Shown here piece by piece: positions 25,892 to 36,700 of a DNA stretch of 64,000 bases; positions within the stretch are counted from its first letter, which is position 1, and each line of letters starts with the position of its first letter. Both the position numbers and the translations under genes were made by a program. The stretch is from Burkholderia sp. Bp9143 (GTDB lineage: Bacteria; Pseudomonadota; Gammaproteobacteria; Burkholderiales; Burkholderiaceae). The stretch lies in contig NZ_QTPO01000009.1 in assembly GCF_003853645.1 (NCBI RefSeq), forward strand, positions 1 to 64,000. The letters are read 5' to 3'. Under the pieces are notes generated by a model that did no database searches, was not told the origin of the DNA, and was given only the letters and a program-made list of their open reading frames with translations.

Positions 25892-26278
25892 ATGCGCAAT
25901 GCACACGACGATGGACAACGGACCGACTACGACCGCGCAGTCAATGCGCAGCTGTGCGCGTTCAACAGCGCGTTCGCCGACCTCGGGCTGCGCTTTCGCT
26001 GGGATGCGCAAACGCTGATGTCGCTCGCGGCGATCGACGGCGACCACGCTCGCGTTGTTGCCTACATCGAGGCGCAACAACCGCATCTGCTCAATGCGTA
26101 TAGCGCGGAGTTCCTGAGCGCAGCAATCCTCGTGAAGAAGAGCGCGCACACGCCGGACGCGCTGCCGACGCGCATCGAGGCATCATGCGACGGCTACCGC
26201 TCGCAACGGGCAGCGGGTTTCACGCTCTCACAGTACTTCGGCGACGATGCGGGATTGCCTGCACTGGCGGGCGCCTGA
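25892..26278 (+). CDS. Small conserved protein (128 aa), DLGLRFRW family, copy 2
   Basis: Function unknown. ATG 25892 follows GGAGAGG. The N-terminal part matches the 85-residue copy at 19463-19720 (FADLGLRFRWDAQTL; VVAYIEAQQPHLLNAY). This copy adds about 45 C-terminal residues (IEASCDGYRSQRAAGFTLSQ, YFGDDAGLPALAGA). No signal peptide, membrane helix or cofactor motif is seen. It is divergent from the second GntR gene with an operator-like word between them, so regulation by that GntR is plausible. It is the last intact gene of the oxalate region before the decayed selC copy. Confidence 0.72.
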   Translation: MRNAHDDGQRTDYDRAVNAQLCAFNSAFADLGLRFRWDAQTLMSLAAIDGDHARVVAYIEAQQPHLLNAYSAEFLSAAILVKKSAHTPDALPTRIEASCDGYRSQRAAGFTLSQYFGDDAGLPALAGA

Positions 26279-26303
26279 ACGTCGGCACTGACACGACGAA
26301 GCG

Positions 26304-26425
26304 TGGCGTAAGGCGGCCGGAATTGACGCGGCCAGCGAACGGCCGACACCCGGCGCCGGAATTGAAGTTCGGAAAGAGAGGATTCCTTAAGCCATATCCA
26401 GCCCACCGCTGTCAGGGCGCAAGTG
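26304..26425 (-). pseudogene. Decayed partial copy of the selC tRNA and the selB 3' end
   Basis: The plus-strand sequence from 26304 (TGGCGTAAGGCGGCCGGA) lines up without gaps with the 3' part of the real tRNA-Sec at 27599 (TGGCGGAAGGCAGCCGGA). They agree at roughly two bases in three for about 68 bases, through the T arm, the GACACCC variable-arm block and the anticodon loop (TTGAAG, i.e. CTTCAA on the minus strand). The 5' half of the tRNA is deleted. Then CCGCTGTCAGGGCGCA (26406-26421) matches the selB end CCGCTGTCAGGCCGCA. Order and strand are the same as at the real locus. It is too degenerate to be functional. Confidence 0.75.
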
Positions 26426-26455
26426 GGGGTGGCCCCATGCTGCACGCACAAGCAG

Positions 26456-27530
26456 TCATCGATACCACGCAATGAGGCCGAGCTCGGCCGGCACGAACCC
26501 GCCGTCGCGCAAGCGATCGCGATACGCGACGGCCGCCGGCCAGTAGAAGCCATCCAGATATTCGCGCAGCATCCGGTTGCTGCTGAAGCGCGGCGCAAGT
26601 TCCGACATGCTCGCGCGCACGCGTTGCGCCCAGTCTCGCGGTATGCCCTGCACGTCACGTGCGCTAGAACGCCGGCACGATGTCGTCCTCGAGCAATTCG
26701 TAGAGGTGCTCAGCATCGTCCGCGTTGTTGTTGCTGTTGTCGTCGCCGATCGCCCAGCCGTAGAGCGGCTGATAGGCTTCCGCCCACCAGCCGTCGAGCG
26801 AGGAGAGGTTGAGCCTGCCGTTTGCGAGCACCTTCATCCCGCTCGTACCACATGCCTCCCACGGGCGCCGCAGCGTGTTGATCCACACATCGACGCCTTG
26901 CACAAGCTGCTGCGCGAGCGCCATATCGTAGTCCTCAAGGTATACCACGCGCTTGCGCAGCGTCGAAACAGTGTGTAATCGAACCACTCGTGGATCAGTA
27001 CCTTGCCCTCCACGTCGTCAGGGTGCGCCTTGCCCGCAACGATGAGCTGCACGGTCAGCTCTTCGTTCGTCAGCAGGCGTGCAAGGCTTGCCGAATCGCG
27101 CAACAGCAGGTTCGGACGCTTGTAGCCCGTGAAGCGGCGGGCAAAGCCGAGCGTCGGGATGTTCGGATCGAGCACGCGCGACGCATGGGCGAGCTTGTCG
27201 GACGGCCCGCCTCGCTGTCCGAGCTGCCACGCGAGCCGCACGCGCATAACGGACGAGGTCGCGGCGCTGCTGGGCCGACAGCGCCCGGAGCGTCTCATCG
27301 TCGCACGCGGCGACGGCCGCCGTGTGGCCATCGACCGCGCCGAGCCAGCGGCCCTTCCCGCAAGCGTGGGTCCACAGATGTCCGACCACGCGGAATCCCA
27401 GGTCGGCACGTGGACACCGTTGGTCACGTGACGCACCGGCACCTCATCGATCGGCCAACGCGGATACCCATACTTCGTGAGGAAATTGTGCGGGACGTCA
27501 ACGGTAGTCGCAAGCTCGCCACTACCCATA
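26456..27530 (-). pseudogene. glgP: Alpha-glucan (glycogen/maltodextrin) phosphorylase, C-terminal half, multiply frameshifted
   Basis: Fragments of the actinobacterial-type short alpha-glucan phosphorylase follow in order but in changing frames: VRHVTNGVHVPTWDSAWSD, RVLDPNIPTLGFARRFTGYK, TVQLIVAGKAHPDDVEGK, VYLEDYDMALAQQLVQGVDV and WEACGTSGMKVLANGRLNLS (pyridoxal-phosphate region). The tail is DVQGIPRDWAQRVRASMSEL with ASMSELAPRFSSNRMLREYL. At least three or four frame breaks are needed to join them. The N-terminal half is missing. The remnant is enclosed between the decayed and the real selC. Confidence 0.85.
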
Positions 27531-27598
27531 AATCGCTTTTAAATCAAGGATCTAAAGGGCGTCTCCGGACACTACCGGAATACCCGGGAAGCCTTGAG

Positions 27599-27694
27599 TG
27601 GCGGAAGGCAGCCGGAGTCGAACCGACCCGGGAGTGTCTGACACCCCCAACCGGGTTTGAAGCCCGGCCGTACCACCGGATACGAATGCCTTCC
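27599..27694 (-). tRNA. selC: tRNA-Sec (UCA anticodon)
   Basis: Read on the minus strand, the 96-base sequence starts GGAAGGCA (8-bp acceptor arm) at 27694. It has the anticodon loop CTTCAAA with anticodon TCA, a long variable arm (GGGGGTGTCAGACACTCCC), a T arm GGTTCGACTCC and a closing TGCCTTCC-G with CCA encoded at 27599-27601. The 8-bp acceptor stem and long variable arm are hallmarks of bacterial selenocysteine tRNA. It is 41 bases after selB on the same strand and decodes the UGA in fdoG. Confidence 0.97.
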
Positions 27695-27735
27695 ATGGGA
27701 AAGAGAACCCAAAGAGCGAGAAGAACGACGAGCGC

Positions 27736-29661
27736 CTACGCCTGTACACCCACCCAACCGCTGTCAGGCCGCAGGAAGTGAAGATCGCGGTGGAAGCGAG
27801 TATACCCAACCCGATCGAAGAACTCGAGAATCTGGATCGCGCGCTTGCGGCCAAGCCCGGTCGCATCGCGAAACGTCGCCGCGTCGAGCCCGCCGCCGCC
27901 CGTCGGCGCGAGATGCGCCACCAGCCCGGCCAGCTCGCGCACGACATCCGCGTGATAGAACAGGTCGCGCACGACCTGATGCACGTCGCCGCGCCGCGCA
28001 AGCTTGCGCAGCAGCGTACGCACGGCCTCCTCGGCCGCGCCCGTGTCGCGCGCCAGATCGCGGACCCACGGCGGATCGAAGCGCCCCGCATGAATCAGCG
28101 GCAGCAGTTGCTGCGCCAGCGCTTCCTCGCGCGCATCGAAACTCACCGAATGTGACGGCAGATGCAGCCACGGCCCGCTTCGCGCCACCTCCCCGCCATC
28201 CACCAGTGCATCGACCAGCGCGCGCCACAGCGCGTCGCCGACGAGCGGCGCCGCCATCCGCCGCAGGCGCGCCGCATCGAGCCCCTGCTCGTCCGGCACG
28301 CGTTCGTGATACGCGCGCAGCGTGTCGATCGCCCGCGCCTGCAGCGCATCCCATTGCACCCGAGCGATCACTGTGCCGTCGTTCGACGCACGCTCGCGCT
28401 GGCCGATCGCCAGTGCGTCGTCCGGCAACGCCAGCGCGTCGGGCGCGAAGCCCGTCAGGTGCGTGAGCATCGCGCGTGCGATACCGAGCGGTGCCTGCGC
28501 GAGCAGCGCATCGAGCCGCCCTTCGTCAAGCCATGCCGCCAGCGCATCGAGCCATGCACGCCGCGCGGGCGTGCGACGCTTGCGCGCGGGACCGAACGGG
28601 TCGAGCACGCGACCGCCGCCGACGGTGCGCGTCGCCTGCGGGTTGCGGACGATGAAGCGATCGCCCGGCAGCGCGAACACGGGTTCGTCGAACACCAGTT
28701 GCACGCGCATCGTCTGGCCGGACGCGAGCGTATCGCCGTCGAGCAGCGCGACGTGCGCGACGCGATGCAGCGTGCCGAGATGCACGTGCAGCGGCGCCCA
28801 GTGCGTCAGCGTGAGCCCCGCATCGGCCAGCAGCGTCAGTTCCACGTCGAGACGCGGCGACGTCGCGACGAGCCGCGCATCGGCGACAGTATCGCCGCGC
28901 TCGACGTTCGCCTTGTCGACGCCGGCGAGGTTCAGCGCGCATCGCTCACCCGCGCGGCCCGTGTCGACCGGCCGGTTCTGCGCATGGATGCTGCGCACGC
29001 GCGCCGCGCCGCCGGTGCGCACGACCGCGAGCGTGTCGCCGATCGCCACGCGACCCGCGAACGCGGTTCCCGTCACGATGGTCCCCTGCCCGGCAAGCGT
29101 AAACACGCGATCGACCGCGAGCCGGAACAGGCCGTCGTCGCGGCGCGCACGCCATGCAAGTGCGGCATCGGCGAGGTAACGCTTCAATGCGGCGACGCCC
29201 GGATCGTCCTCGCGCGTCGCGCAGGTTTCGAAGATCGGCGCGCCATCGAGCGTCGAGCCCTGCAGCCACGCGGCGATCTCGTCGCGCACCGCCGACAGGC
29301 GTACTGCGTCGACACGATCGCATTTCGTCAGCGCGACCGCGCCATGCGCGACGCCGAGCAGTTGCAGGATCGCGAGATGCTCGCGGGTCTGCGGCATCAC
29401 GCCGTCGTCGGCGGCGATCACGAGCAGCGCGAAGTCGATCCCGCACGCGCCGGCCGCCATGGTATGAATCAGCTTCTCGTGGCCCGGCACGTCGATCAGG
29501 CCAAGCACGTCGCCGTTCTCGAGCGGCGTATACGCATAGCCGAGCTCGATCGAGATGCCGCGCGCCTTCTCTTCCTTCAACCGGTCGGTGTCGACGCCCG
29601 TCAGCGCCCGCACGAGCGTCGTCTTGCCGTGATCGATGTGTCCTGCGGTACCGACGATCAT
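27736..29661 (-). CDS. selB: Selenocysteine-specific translation elongation factor
   Basis: A 641-residue GTPase that brings Sec-tRNA to UGA codons marked by a SECIS hairpin. The N-terminal G domain has [33 protein letters not shown] and LTKCD. Domains II and III follow ([17 protein letters not shown]). The C-terminal winged-helix repeats end near [20 protein letters not shown] and bind the SECIS RNA. The ATG at 29661 overlaps the selA stop (ATGA), so the two are translationally coupled. It precedes selC. Length is normal for the bacterial family. A short copy of its 3' end is seen at 26406-26421. Confidence 0.96.
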   Translation of the reverse strand: MIVGTAGHIDHGKTTLVRALTGVDTDRLKEEKARGISIELGYAYTPLENGDVLGLIDVPGHEKLIHTMAAGACGIDFALLVIAADDGVMPQTREHLAILQLLGVAHGAVALTKCDRVDAVRLSAVRDEIAAWLQGSTLDGAPIFETCATREDDPGVAALKRYLADAALAWRARRDDGLFRLAVDRVFTLAGQGTIVTGTAFAGRVAIGDTLAVVRTGGAARVRSIHAQNRPVDTGRAGERCALNLAGVDKANVERGDTVADARLVATSPRLDVELTLLADAGLTLTHWAPLHVHLGTLHRVAHVALLDGDTLASGQTMRVQLVFDEPVFALPGDRFIVRNPQATRTVGGGRVLDPFGPARKRRTPARRAWLDALAAWLDEGRLDALLAQAPLGIARAMLTHLTGFAPDALALPDDALAIGQRERASNDGTVIARVQWDALQARAIDTLRAYHERVPDEQGLDAARLRRMAAPLVGDALWRALVDALVDGGEVARSGPWLHLPSHSVSFDAREEALAQQLLPLIHAGRFDPPWVRDLARDTGAAEEAVRTLLRKLARRGDVHQVVRDLFYHADVVRELAGLVAHLAPTGGGGLDAATFRDATGLGRKRAIQILEFFDRVGYTRFHRDLHFLRPDSGWVGVQA

Positions 29662-31097
29662 GCAGCCGGCCCCGCGATCCGCACGCATTGCGCGACGAAT
29701 ACCGCTTCATCGGCCGCTTCGAGGCAGCGCAGGTCGAGCCGCAGCGCATTGTCGGCGATGCGGCCGATCACCGGGCGCGGCCATTCGCGCAGCCGCTTCT
29801 CGAGCTGCGCGAGCGCACGGCCGCCGCGCTTGCCGTCCGGCGTGCGCACGACGAGCCCGGCGCTCGGCAACTGGTCGACCGGCAGCGCACCGCTGCCGAT
29901 CTGGCTGAACATCGGTTCGACCTGCACGTCAAAGCCGCTGCCGAGCGCGGCCTGCAACACCGGACGCACGCGCTCGGCGGCCTCGAAGATCTCGCGCTGC
30001 GGCCGCGTCAGCAGACGCAGCGTCGTGAGCCGCTCGCACAGGAATTCCGGCGCCAGGTAGAGCCTCAGCACAGGCTCGAGCGCGGCGAGCGTCAGCTTGC
30101 CGACGCGGAGCGCGCGCTTGAGCGGATGTTTCTTGATCTTCGCGACGAGCGCCCGATCGCCGACGATCAAACCGGCCTGCGGCCCGCCGAGCAGCTTGTC
30201 GCCACTGAACGTGACGAGGTTCGCGCCGGCCGCGACGGTTTCCTGCACGGTCGTCTCGTGCGGCAAGCCCCATTGCGACAGATCGGCGAGCGTGCCGCTG
30301 CCGAGATCGACCGCCACCGGCAGCCCGTGCTCGCGCGCGAGCGGCGCGAGTTCGGCGAGCGTCACTTCCTTCGTGAAGCCGCTGATCGCGTAGTTGCTGC
30401 AGTGCACCTTCATCAGCAGCGCGGTGCGCGGGCCGATCGCGTCAGCATAGTCACGCAAATGGGTGCGGTTGGTCGTCCCGACTTCGCGCAGCCTCGCACC
30501 CGCGCGGCTCATGATGTCGGGAATGCGGAAGGCGCCGCCGATCTCGACCAGCTCGCCGCGCGACACAACGACTTCCTTTTTCGTTGCCAGCGCCGATAGC
30601 GCCAGCAACACGGCCGCGGCATTGTTGTTGACGACGGTCGCGGCTTCCGCGCCCGTCAGTTCGCACAGCAGATCGTCGATCAGGTCGTCGCGGTCGCCGC
30701 GGCGGCCGGTGGCAAGGTCGAATTCGAGGTTGACGGGTTGCGTGAGCGCGTCGACCACCGCCCGCACCGCATCGTCGGGCAACAGCGCGCGCCCGAGATT
30801 GGTGTGCAGCACGGTGCCCGTCAGGTTGAACACCGGGCGCACGGTGCCCGCGCTCTGCGCGGCCAGCGTACGGGCGATGGCAGCCGCGATGCGCGGCTCG
30901 TCGAGCGGCCCGGCCGCCGACGGCTCCTGCTGCGCGACGGAGCGCCAGCGTTCGAGTTCGGCGCGCACCGCGTTCAGCACGCGCGTGCGGCCATAGTCGG
31001 CGAGCAGCGGCTGCAGCGGCGCCGACGACAGCACGCGCTCCACCGACGGCACGCGCGCGAGGACGGCATTCAGTTCATTCAAACCCGGTTCGGTCAC
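29658..31097 (-). CDS. selA: L-seryl-tRNA(Sec) selenium transferase
   Basis: A 479-residue pyridoxal-phosphate enzyme that converts Ser-tRNA-Sec to Sec-tRNA-Sec with selenophosphate. It has the N-terminal VPSVERVL region, [28 protein letters not shown] and the cofactor lysine in [14 protein letters not shown] (Lys-301). The start is GTG 31097. It is the first sel gene of the unit, 76 bases after fdhE, and overlaps selB by four bases. selD, needed to make selenophosphate, is not in the window. Confidence 0.96.
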   Translation of the reverse strand: MTEPGLNELNAVLARVPSVERVLSSAPLQPLLADYGRTRVLNAVRAELERWRSVAQQEPSAAGPLDEPRIAAAIARTLAAQSAGTVRPVFNLTGTVLHTNLGRALLPDDAVRAVVDALTQPVNLEFDLATGRRGDRDDLIDDLLCELTGAEAATVVNNNAAAVLLALSALATKKEVVVSRGELVEIGGAFRIPDIMSRAGARLREVGTTNRTHLRDYADAIGPRTALLMKVHCSNYAISGFTKEVTLAELAPLAREHGLPVAVDLGSGTLADLSQWGLPHETTVQETVAAGANLVTFSGDKLLGGPQAGLIVGDRALVAKIKKHPLKRALRVGKLTLAALEPVLRLYLAPEFLCERLTTLRLLTRPQREIFEAAERVRPVLQAALGSGFDVQVEPMFSQIGSGALPVDQLPSAGLVVRTPDGKRGGRALAQLEKRLREWPRPVIGRIADNALRLDLRCLEAADEAVFVAQCVRIAGPAA

Positions 31098-31173
31098 GTA
31101 ATGGTGGCTCCATTTCCATGCGCGGCATGGCAGCCGGCACAGGCGCTCGGGCGCCGATGCCGGCTGCCTGTCG

Positions 31174-32109
31174 TCACTCCGCTTCGTGCGTCATGTCCGG
31201 CCACAGCAGCGGGTTCGGCGAACTGCGCTGGTAGCCGGCTTCGTTCATCAGCAGGTCGAGCGTGAGGCTCGCGAGATCGTCCGCCAGCGGCTCGAACTCG
31301 AAGTCCTTCTCCTGGTAGCCGATCTTGCGGTAGGTCTTGCATTCATCGCACGATTCGGCCTTGACGGCTTCGCTGCCGCCCTCGATCCCGTGGTACGCGA
31401 TGCCCTTGGTCGAGTCGCAGTGCGAACATTTCGTGCGCACCATGTGCCACTCGGTCGCGCACAGCCCGCACTGCAGGAAACGGTAGCCCTGGTACTGGCC
31501 GCCGACGCGCACGACGCTCGCGACCGGATGCGTGCCGCACACGGGGCACAGCCCCGGCTGGTCGAGATACGGAACGTCGGCCGGTGCAACGCGGCTCGCG
31601 AGATCGGTCCAGACGACCTGCAGCGCGGCCATCACGAACGGCGCGGTGGCCGGGTCGACTTCGGCGAAGCGCAGCGCGAGGATCGCGTCGGCCTGCGCGT
31701 CGAGTTCCGCGGGCGCCATCAGGCGCAGCCGGTCGAGCAGCTTCGCGAGCGACGGATTGACGAGCCCTGCGCTTTCGACGCGGTCGAGCAGCTCATACAG
31801 CACGGCCCGCCACTGCGGGTTGCGCTCGCCGTCGAGCGCCGGCACGAGCGGCATCGAATGCTGCTGTGCACGTGCGATCGCTTCGGGCGACGGCATCGGC
31901 AGGTTCAGCGCCTGCAGCGTCGCGTGCTGCGCATCGGCAACGGTCGCCATCAGCCGCAGGTAGCCGCTGATCGGGTTCAGGTCGGCGAGCTTGCGCAGCC
32001 GGGCGGCACGCGCCGAGAACACGGTGCCGCGCTCCGGCAGGCGAAAGCGCGGAATGGCCGAATGATCGAGCGCCGAGATCTCGGTCGGCTCCAGAATGCG
32101 TTGTGTCAC
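31174..32109 (-). CDS. fdhE: Formate dehydrogenase accessory protein
   Basis: A 311-residue cytosolic protein needed for activity of respiratory formate dehydrogenases. Its C-terminal half has four CxxC pairs in order: CPVC, CGLC, CSHC and CDEC, the rubredoxin-like iron-binding sites known for FdhE. The N-terminal half is helical ([20 protein letters not shown]). I chose GTG 32109 ([10 protein letters not shown]) since GGAAG lies eight bases ahead; a TTG at 32124 is an alternative. It lies between fdoI and selA. Confidence 0.93.
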   Translation of the reverse strand: MTQRILEPTEISALDHSAIPRFRLPERGTVFSARAARLRKLADLNPISGYLRLMATVADAQHATLQALNLPMPSPEAIARAQQHSMPLVPALDGERNPQWRAVLYELLDRVESAGLVNPSLAKLLDRLRLMAPAELDAQADAILALRFAEVDPATAPFVMAALQVVWTDLASRVAPADVPYLDQPGLCPVCGTHPVASVVRVGGQYQGYRFLQCGLCATEWHMVRTKCSHCDSTKGIAYHGIEGGSEAVKAESCDECKTYRKIGYQEKDFEFEPLADDLASLTLDLLMNEAGYQRSSPNPLLWPDMTHEAE

Positions 32110-32219
32110 AAAAATGTCTTCCAAATGAACAAGCGCCGACGAGTCGGCGCTTTCGGGCGGCTCCGGCGAAGGAACGGAACGATTTCGCCGCGCTCGGCTA
32201 ACCGCCCCGCTCCCGTGCG

Positions 32220-32846
32220 TTATTTCACGCTTTCACGGAACCACTTCGGGTGATGCTTGCGGGCCCAGCCCAGCGTGACGGTGCCGCGCACCATCGCCCC
32301 GATCGAGCCCTTCACCCACAACGCCGCGTAAATGTGCACGATGATGCTCGCGATCAGCACGAAGGCCGCCACGGCATGCACGACGGCCGCCGCGCGGATC
32401 ACCCCGATCGGGAAGTAGAACGAGAAGTAGCGCCGCCAGATCACCACCCCCGACAGCAGGAGCAGCAGCAGGCACGCCACCAACGTAAAGAATAGCAGCT
32501 TCTGTCCGGCGTTATAGCGACCGACGGGCGGCAGCTTGTCTTCCTGGTTGGTCAGCACGTCGCCGATCTGCTTCAGCCATTGACGGTCGTCCGCGTCGAG
32601 CGCGTTGTGATGCCAGAAGCGCACCACGAGAATCGCGAACGACACGAACATCACGAGACCGACGAACGGATGCAGGATCCGCGTCCACTGGCCGCCGCCG
32701 AACAGCGCGGTGAGCCAGAACATCGACGGATGGAACAGCGCGAGCCCGGACAGCGCGAGCAGCACGAACGTGATCGCGGTGATCCAGTGGTTCGTGCGCT
32801 CGTTCGGCGTGTAGCGGACGATTAGGTTGGGGTCGTCGTGCTTCAT
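32220..32846 (-). CDS. fdoI: Formate dehydrogenase cytochrome b556 (gamma) subunit
   Basis: A 208-residue inner-membrane dihaem cytochrome b that passes electrons from the iron-sulfur subunit to quinone. Four membrane helices are visible: [60 protein letters not shown] and [20 protein letters not shown]. Histidines in [21 protein letters not shown] and IIVHIYAAL are candidates for haem ligands. The ATG at 32846 overlaps the fdoH stop (ATGA) and follows AAGGAGG. Confidence 0.94.
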   Translation of the reverse strand: MKHDDPNLIVRYTPNERTNHWITAITFVLLALSGLALFHPSMFWLTALFGGGQWTRILHPFVGLVMFVSFAILVVRFWHHNALDADDRQWLKQIGDVLTNQEDKLPPVGRYNAGQKLLFFTLVACLLLLLLSGVVIWRRYFSFYFPIGVIRAAAVVHAVAAFVLIASIIVHIYAALWVKGSIGAMVRGTVTLGWARKHHPKWFRESVK

Positions 32847-33757
32847 TTTGCGTCCTCCTTGATGCGTCGCGCCTCGTCGCGGGCGGCGGATTCTTCCTCG
32901 TCGCTGACCTCGTTCGGACCGACCCGGGTGTAGTGGAAGAACCCGGCCAGCGCGGTCAGCGCAAGGCCGGCGACCGCGAGCGGCTTCGCGATCCCCTTCC
33001 ACAGCTGCACCATCGGGCTGATCGACGGATTGTCGGGCAACCCGTGGTACAGCGACGGCTTGTCCGCGTGGTGCAGCACGTACATCACGTGCGTGCCGCC
33101 GACGCCCTGCGGGTCGTACAGCCCCGCATGCTCGAAGCCGCGCTCCTTCAGGTCCTCGATCCGCTCGGCCGCGTGCTGCTTCATGTCCTCCTTGGTGCCG
33201 AACACGATCGCGCCCGTCGGGCAGGTCTTCACGCAGGCCGGTTCCTGGCCGACCGCGACGCGGTCGGAACAGAGCGTGCACTTGTATGCGCGATGATCCT
33301 TCTTCGAGATCCGCGGAACGTTGAACGGGCAGCCGGTCACGCAATAGCCGCAACCGATGCAGTTCTCCTCGTGGAAATCGACGATCCCGTTGTTGTACTG
33401 CACGATCGCGCCCGGCGACGGGCACGCCTTCAGGCAGCCCGGATCCTCGCAGTGCATGCAGCCGTCCTTGCGGATCAGCCACTCGAGGTCGCCTGCCGGG
33501 TTCTCGTATTCGGCGAACCGCATCACCGTCCACGAGTGCTCGGACAGGTCGGCCGGGTTGTCGTACACGCCGACGTTGGTGCCGACCTCGTCGCGCAGGT
33601 CGTTCCACTCCATGCATGCCGTCTGGCATGCCTTGCAGCCGATGCACTTCGATACGTCGATCAGCTTCGCGACGCTCCCGGTCACCGGTTCGCGCGCCGT
33701 GGGCGGCGGCGTCGTGGTGGCCGAGACGCGCTTGATATCCAGCGATTGCAATGCCAT
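32843..33757 (-). CDS. fdoH: Formate dehydrogenase iron-sulfur (beta) subunit
   Basis: A 304-residue protein with four [4Fe-4S] sites on the ferredoxin pattern: [50 protein letters not shown] and [20 protein letters not shown]. Near residue 255 a single membrane helix ([20 protein letters not shown]) anchors it to FdoI, as in E. coli FdnH/FdoH. It starts 10 bases after fdoG behind GGGGGAAGAG. It carries electrons from the molybdenum site to cytochrome b. Confidence 0.96.
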   Translation of the reverse strand: MALQSLDIKRVSATTTPPPTAREPVTGSVAKLIDVSKCIGCKACQTACMEWNDLRDEVGTNVGVYDNPADLSEHSWTVMRFAEYENPAGDLEWLIRKDGCMHCEDPGCLKACPSPGAIVQYNNGIVDFHEENCIGCGYCVTGCPFNVPRISKKDHRAYKCTLCSDRVAVGQEPACVKTCPTGAIVFGTKEDMKQHAAERIEDLKERGFEHAGLYDPQGVGGTHVMYVLHHADKPSLYHGLPDNPSISPMVQLWKGIAKPLAVAGLALTALAGFFHYTRVGPNEVSDEEESAARDEARRIKEDAK

Positions 33758-33767
33758 CTCTTCCCCC

Positions 33768-36700
33768 TTACGCCTTTTCGACCTTCACCAGGAACGACTT
33801 GAATTCCGGTGTATACGAGTTGCCGTCGCCCACGGACGGAGTCAGGGTATTGGCGAGATAGCCGGGCTTCGTCAGACCCTTGAAGCCCCAGTGCAACGGG
33901 ATGCCGACCGTCTGGACCTTCTTGCCTTCGATCGTCAGCGGCTTGATCCGCTTCGTGACGAGCGCGACCGCGACGATGTAGCCGCGCTTGGACGACACCT
34001 TCACGCGATCGCCGTGCGCGACGCCGACTTCCTTCGCGAGGTCCTCGCCGATCTCGACGAATTGCTCCGGCTGGATGATCGAGTTCAGCCGCGCATGCTT
34101 GGTCCAGTAGTGGAAATGCTCGGTCAGCCGGTACGTCGTCGCGACGTGCGGGAACTCCGACACCTTGCCGAACGACGCGCGGTCGTCCGGGAACACGCGG
34201 GCGGCCGGGTTGTTCAGCGCCTGCGGGTTGTCAGGGTGCAGCGGGTTCGCCGCGAGCGGCGTCTCGAACGGCTCGTAGTGCTCGGGGAACGGCCCTTCGT
34301 TCATCCCCGCGCGGGCGAAGAAGCGCGCGACGCCTTCCGGATTCATGATGAACGGCCCCATCCCGTTCTCGGGCGGTTCGTCCGCCTTGAAGTCCGGCAC
34401 GTCGGTGCCCTTCCACGCGCTGCCGTTCCAGCCGATCAGCTTGCGGGTCGGGTCGAACGGCTTGCCGCTCACGTCGCACGATGCGCGGTTGTACAGGATC
34501 CGCCGGTTGGCCGGCCAGGCCCACGCCCAGTTCAGCGTCTGGCCGATGCCGGTCGGGTCCGAGTTGTCGCGCCGCCCCATCTGGTTGCCGGCCTGCGTCC
34601 AGGCGCCGCAGAAGATCCAGCAGCCGCTCGCGGTCGTGCCGTCGTCCTTCAGCTGCGCGAACGCGGCGAGCTGCTCGCCCTTCTTCACAAGGGTCTTGGT
34701 CGGATCCTTGGGATCGGGCAGATCGGCGAGCGCACGCCCGTTGTACTCCATCGCGAGCTCCTCGGGCGTCGGGCTGTCCGGGTTCGCGTACGGCCAGGTC
34801 AGGTTCACGATCGGGTCCGGATACTTGCCGCCGTCCGTCTGGTACATCTTGCGCATGCGCAGGAACAGCCCCGACATGATCTCGAGATCGCTCCGCGCCT
34901 CGCCCGGCGGCTCCGCGCCCTTCCAGTGCCATTGCAGCACGCGGCTCGAACTGACGAGCGAGCCGTCTTCCTCCGCGAAGCAGGTGGTCGGCAGACGGAA
35001 CACCTCGGTCTGGATCTTCGACGCATCGACGTCGTTGTAGTCGCCGTGATGCTTCCAGAACTCGGACGTCTCGGTCGCGAGCGGATCCATGATCACGAGC
35101 CACTTCAGCTTCGCGAGGCCTGCCGCCGTCTTCACCTTCGACGGCGCCGCCGCGAGCGGGTTGAAGCCCTGGCAGATGTAGCCGTTCATCTTGCCGGCAT
35201 TCATCAGTTCGATCGCCTGCAGCAGGTCGTACTGCTTGTCGAGCTTCGGCAGGTAGTCGTAGGCCCAGTTGTTCTCGGCGGTCGCCGCATCGCCCCACCA
35301 CGACTTCATGAAGCTGACGTGGAAGGCCTTGTAGTTCTTCCAGTAGCTCAGCTGGTTCGGCCGCAGCGGCAGCTGCACGCGCTTCTTGATGTAGCCGTCG
35401 AAATCCTGTTCGGCCTGCATCGGCAGCGTCATGTAGCCCGGCAGCAGGTTCGACATCAGCCCGAGATCGGTCAAGCCCTGGATGTTCGAGTGGCCGCGCA
35501 GCGCGTTCATCCCGCCGCCGGCGATGCCGATGTTGCCGAGCAGCAGCTGCACCATCGCACCGGTGCGGATCATCTGCGCGCCGATCGAATGGTGGGTCCA
35601 GCCGAGCGCGTACAGCACCGTGCCGGCGCGGCCGGGAACGGCCGTCGTCGCGAGCATCTCGCACACTTTCAGGAATTTCTCCTTCGGTGTGCCGCACGTC
35701 TGCTGGACCATGTCCGGCGTATAACGCGCATAGTGCTGCTTCAGCAGGTTGTATACGCAGCGCGGATGCTGCAGCGTCGCGTCGACCTTCACGAAGCCGT
35801 CGTCGCCGCGCTCGTAATCCCAGCTCGATTTGTCCGGATACGCGTGCTTCTCGGCGTCGTAGCCGGAATAGATGCCATCGTTGAACGCGAAATCCTCGCG
35901 CACGATGAACGAGAAGTCCGTGTAGTTCTTCACGTACTCATGCTGGATCTTGTCGTTCGTCAGCAGATAGTTGATGACGCCGCCCAGGAAGACGATGTCG
36001 GTGCCGGTGCGGATCGGCGCGTAGTAGTCGGCCACCGAGGCCGTACGCGTGAAGCGCGGGTCGACGACGATCAGCCGCGCCTTGCGGTGCGCCTTCGCCT
36101 CCGTTACCCACTTGAAACCGCACGGATGGGCCTCGGCTGCATTGCCGCCCATCACGAGAATCACGTCCGCGTTCTTGATGTCGACCCAATGGTTCGTCAT
36201 CGCTCCACGGCCAAACGTCGGGGCAAGACCTGCCACCGTCGGGCCATGTCAGACACGCGCCTGATTGTCGAATACGAGCATTCCCAGACTGCGGACAGCC
36301 TTGTGCGTGAGGTAGCCGACTTCGTTGCTGCCCGCCGACGCCGCCAGCATGCCGGTGGTCAGCCAGCGGTTGACCTTCGCGCCGTCTTCCGCCGTCTCGA
36401 CGAAGTTCGCGTCGCGGTCGGCCTTCATCAGCTTCGCGATCCGGTCGAGCGCGTCGCCCCACGAGATGCGTTCCCACTTGTCCGAGCCCGGTGCCCGGTA
36501 TTCGGGATGCGTCAGGCGGCTCGGGCTGTGGATGAAGTCGATCAGGCTCGCGCCCTTCGGGCACAGCGTGCCGCGATTGACGGGATGGTCGGGATCGCCT
36601 TCGATATGGATGATGCTCGGCTGCGCGTTCTTCGCGCCGTCCCCGAGGCTGTACATCAGGATGCCGCAACCCACTGAGCAATAAGGACAGGTGTTGCGCG

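Noticed and set aside
36249..36251. fdoG as a pseudogene split by TGA
   Set aside because: The TGA is at the known Sec position, followed by a SECIS pattern, and selA-selB-selC are in the same locus.
33357..36677. A very long plus-strand open frame (1106 codons) opposite fdoG
   Set aside because: It is the mirror of the GC-rich fdoG/fdoH coding strand. Its product is a low-complexity Arg/Val/His-rich string with no motif, and the minus strand has a clear, complete enzyme with active site and SECIS.
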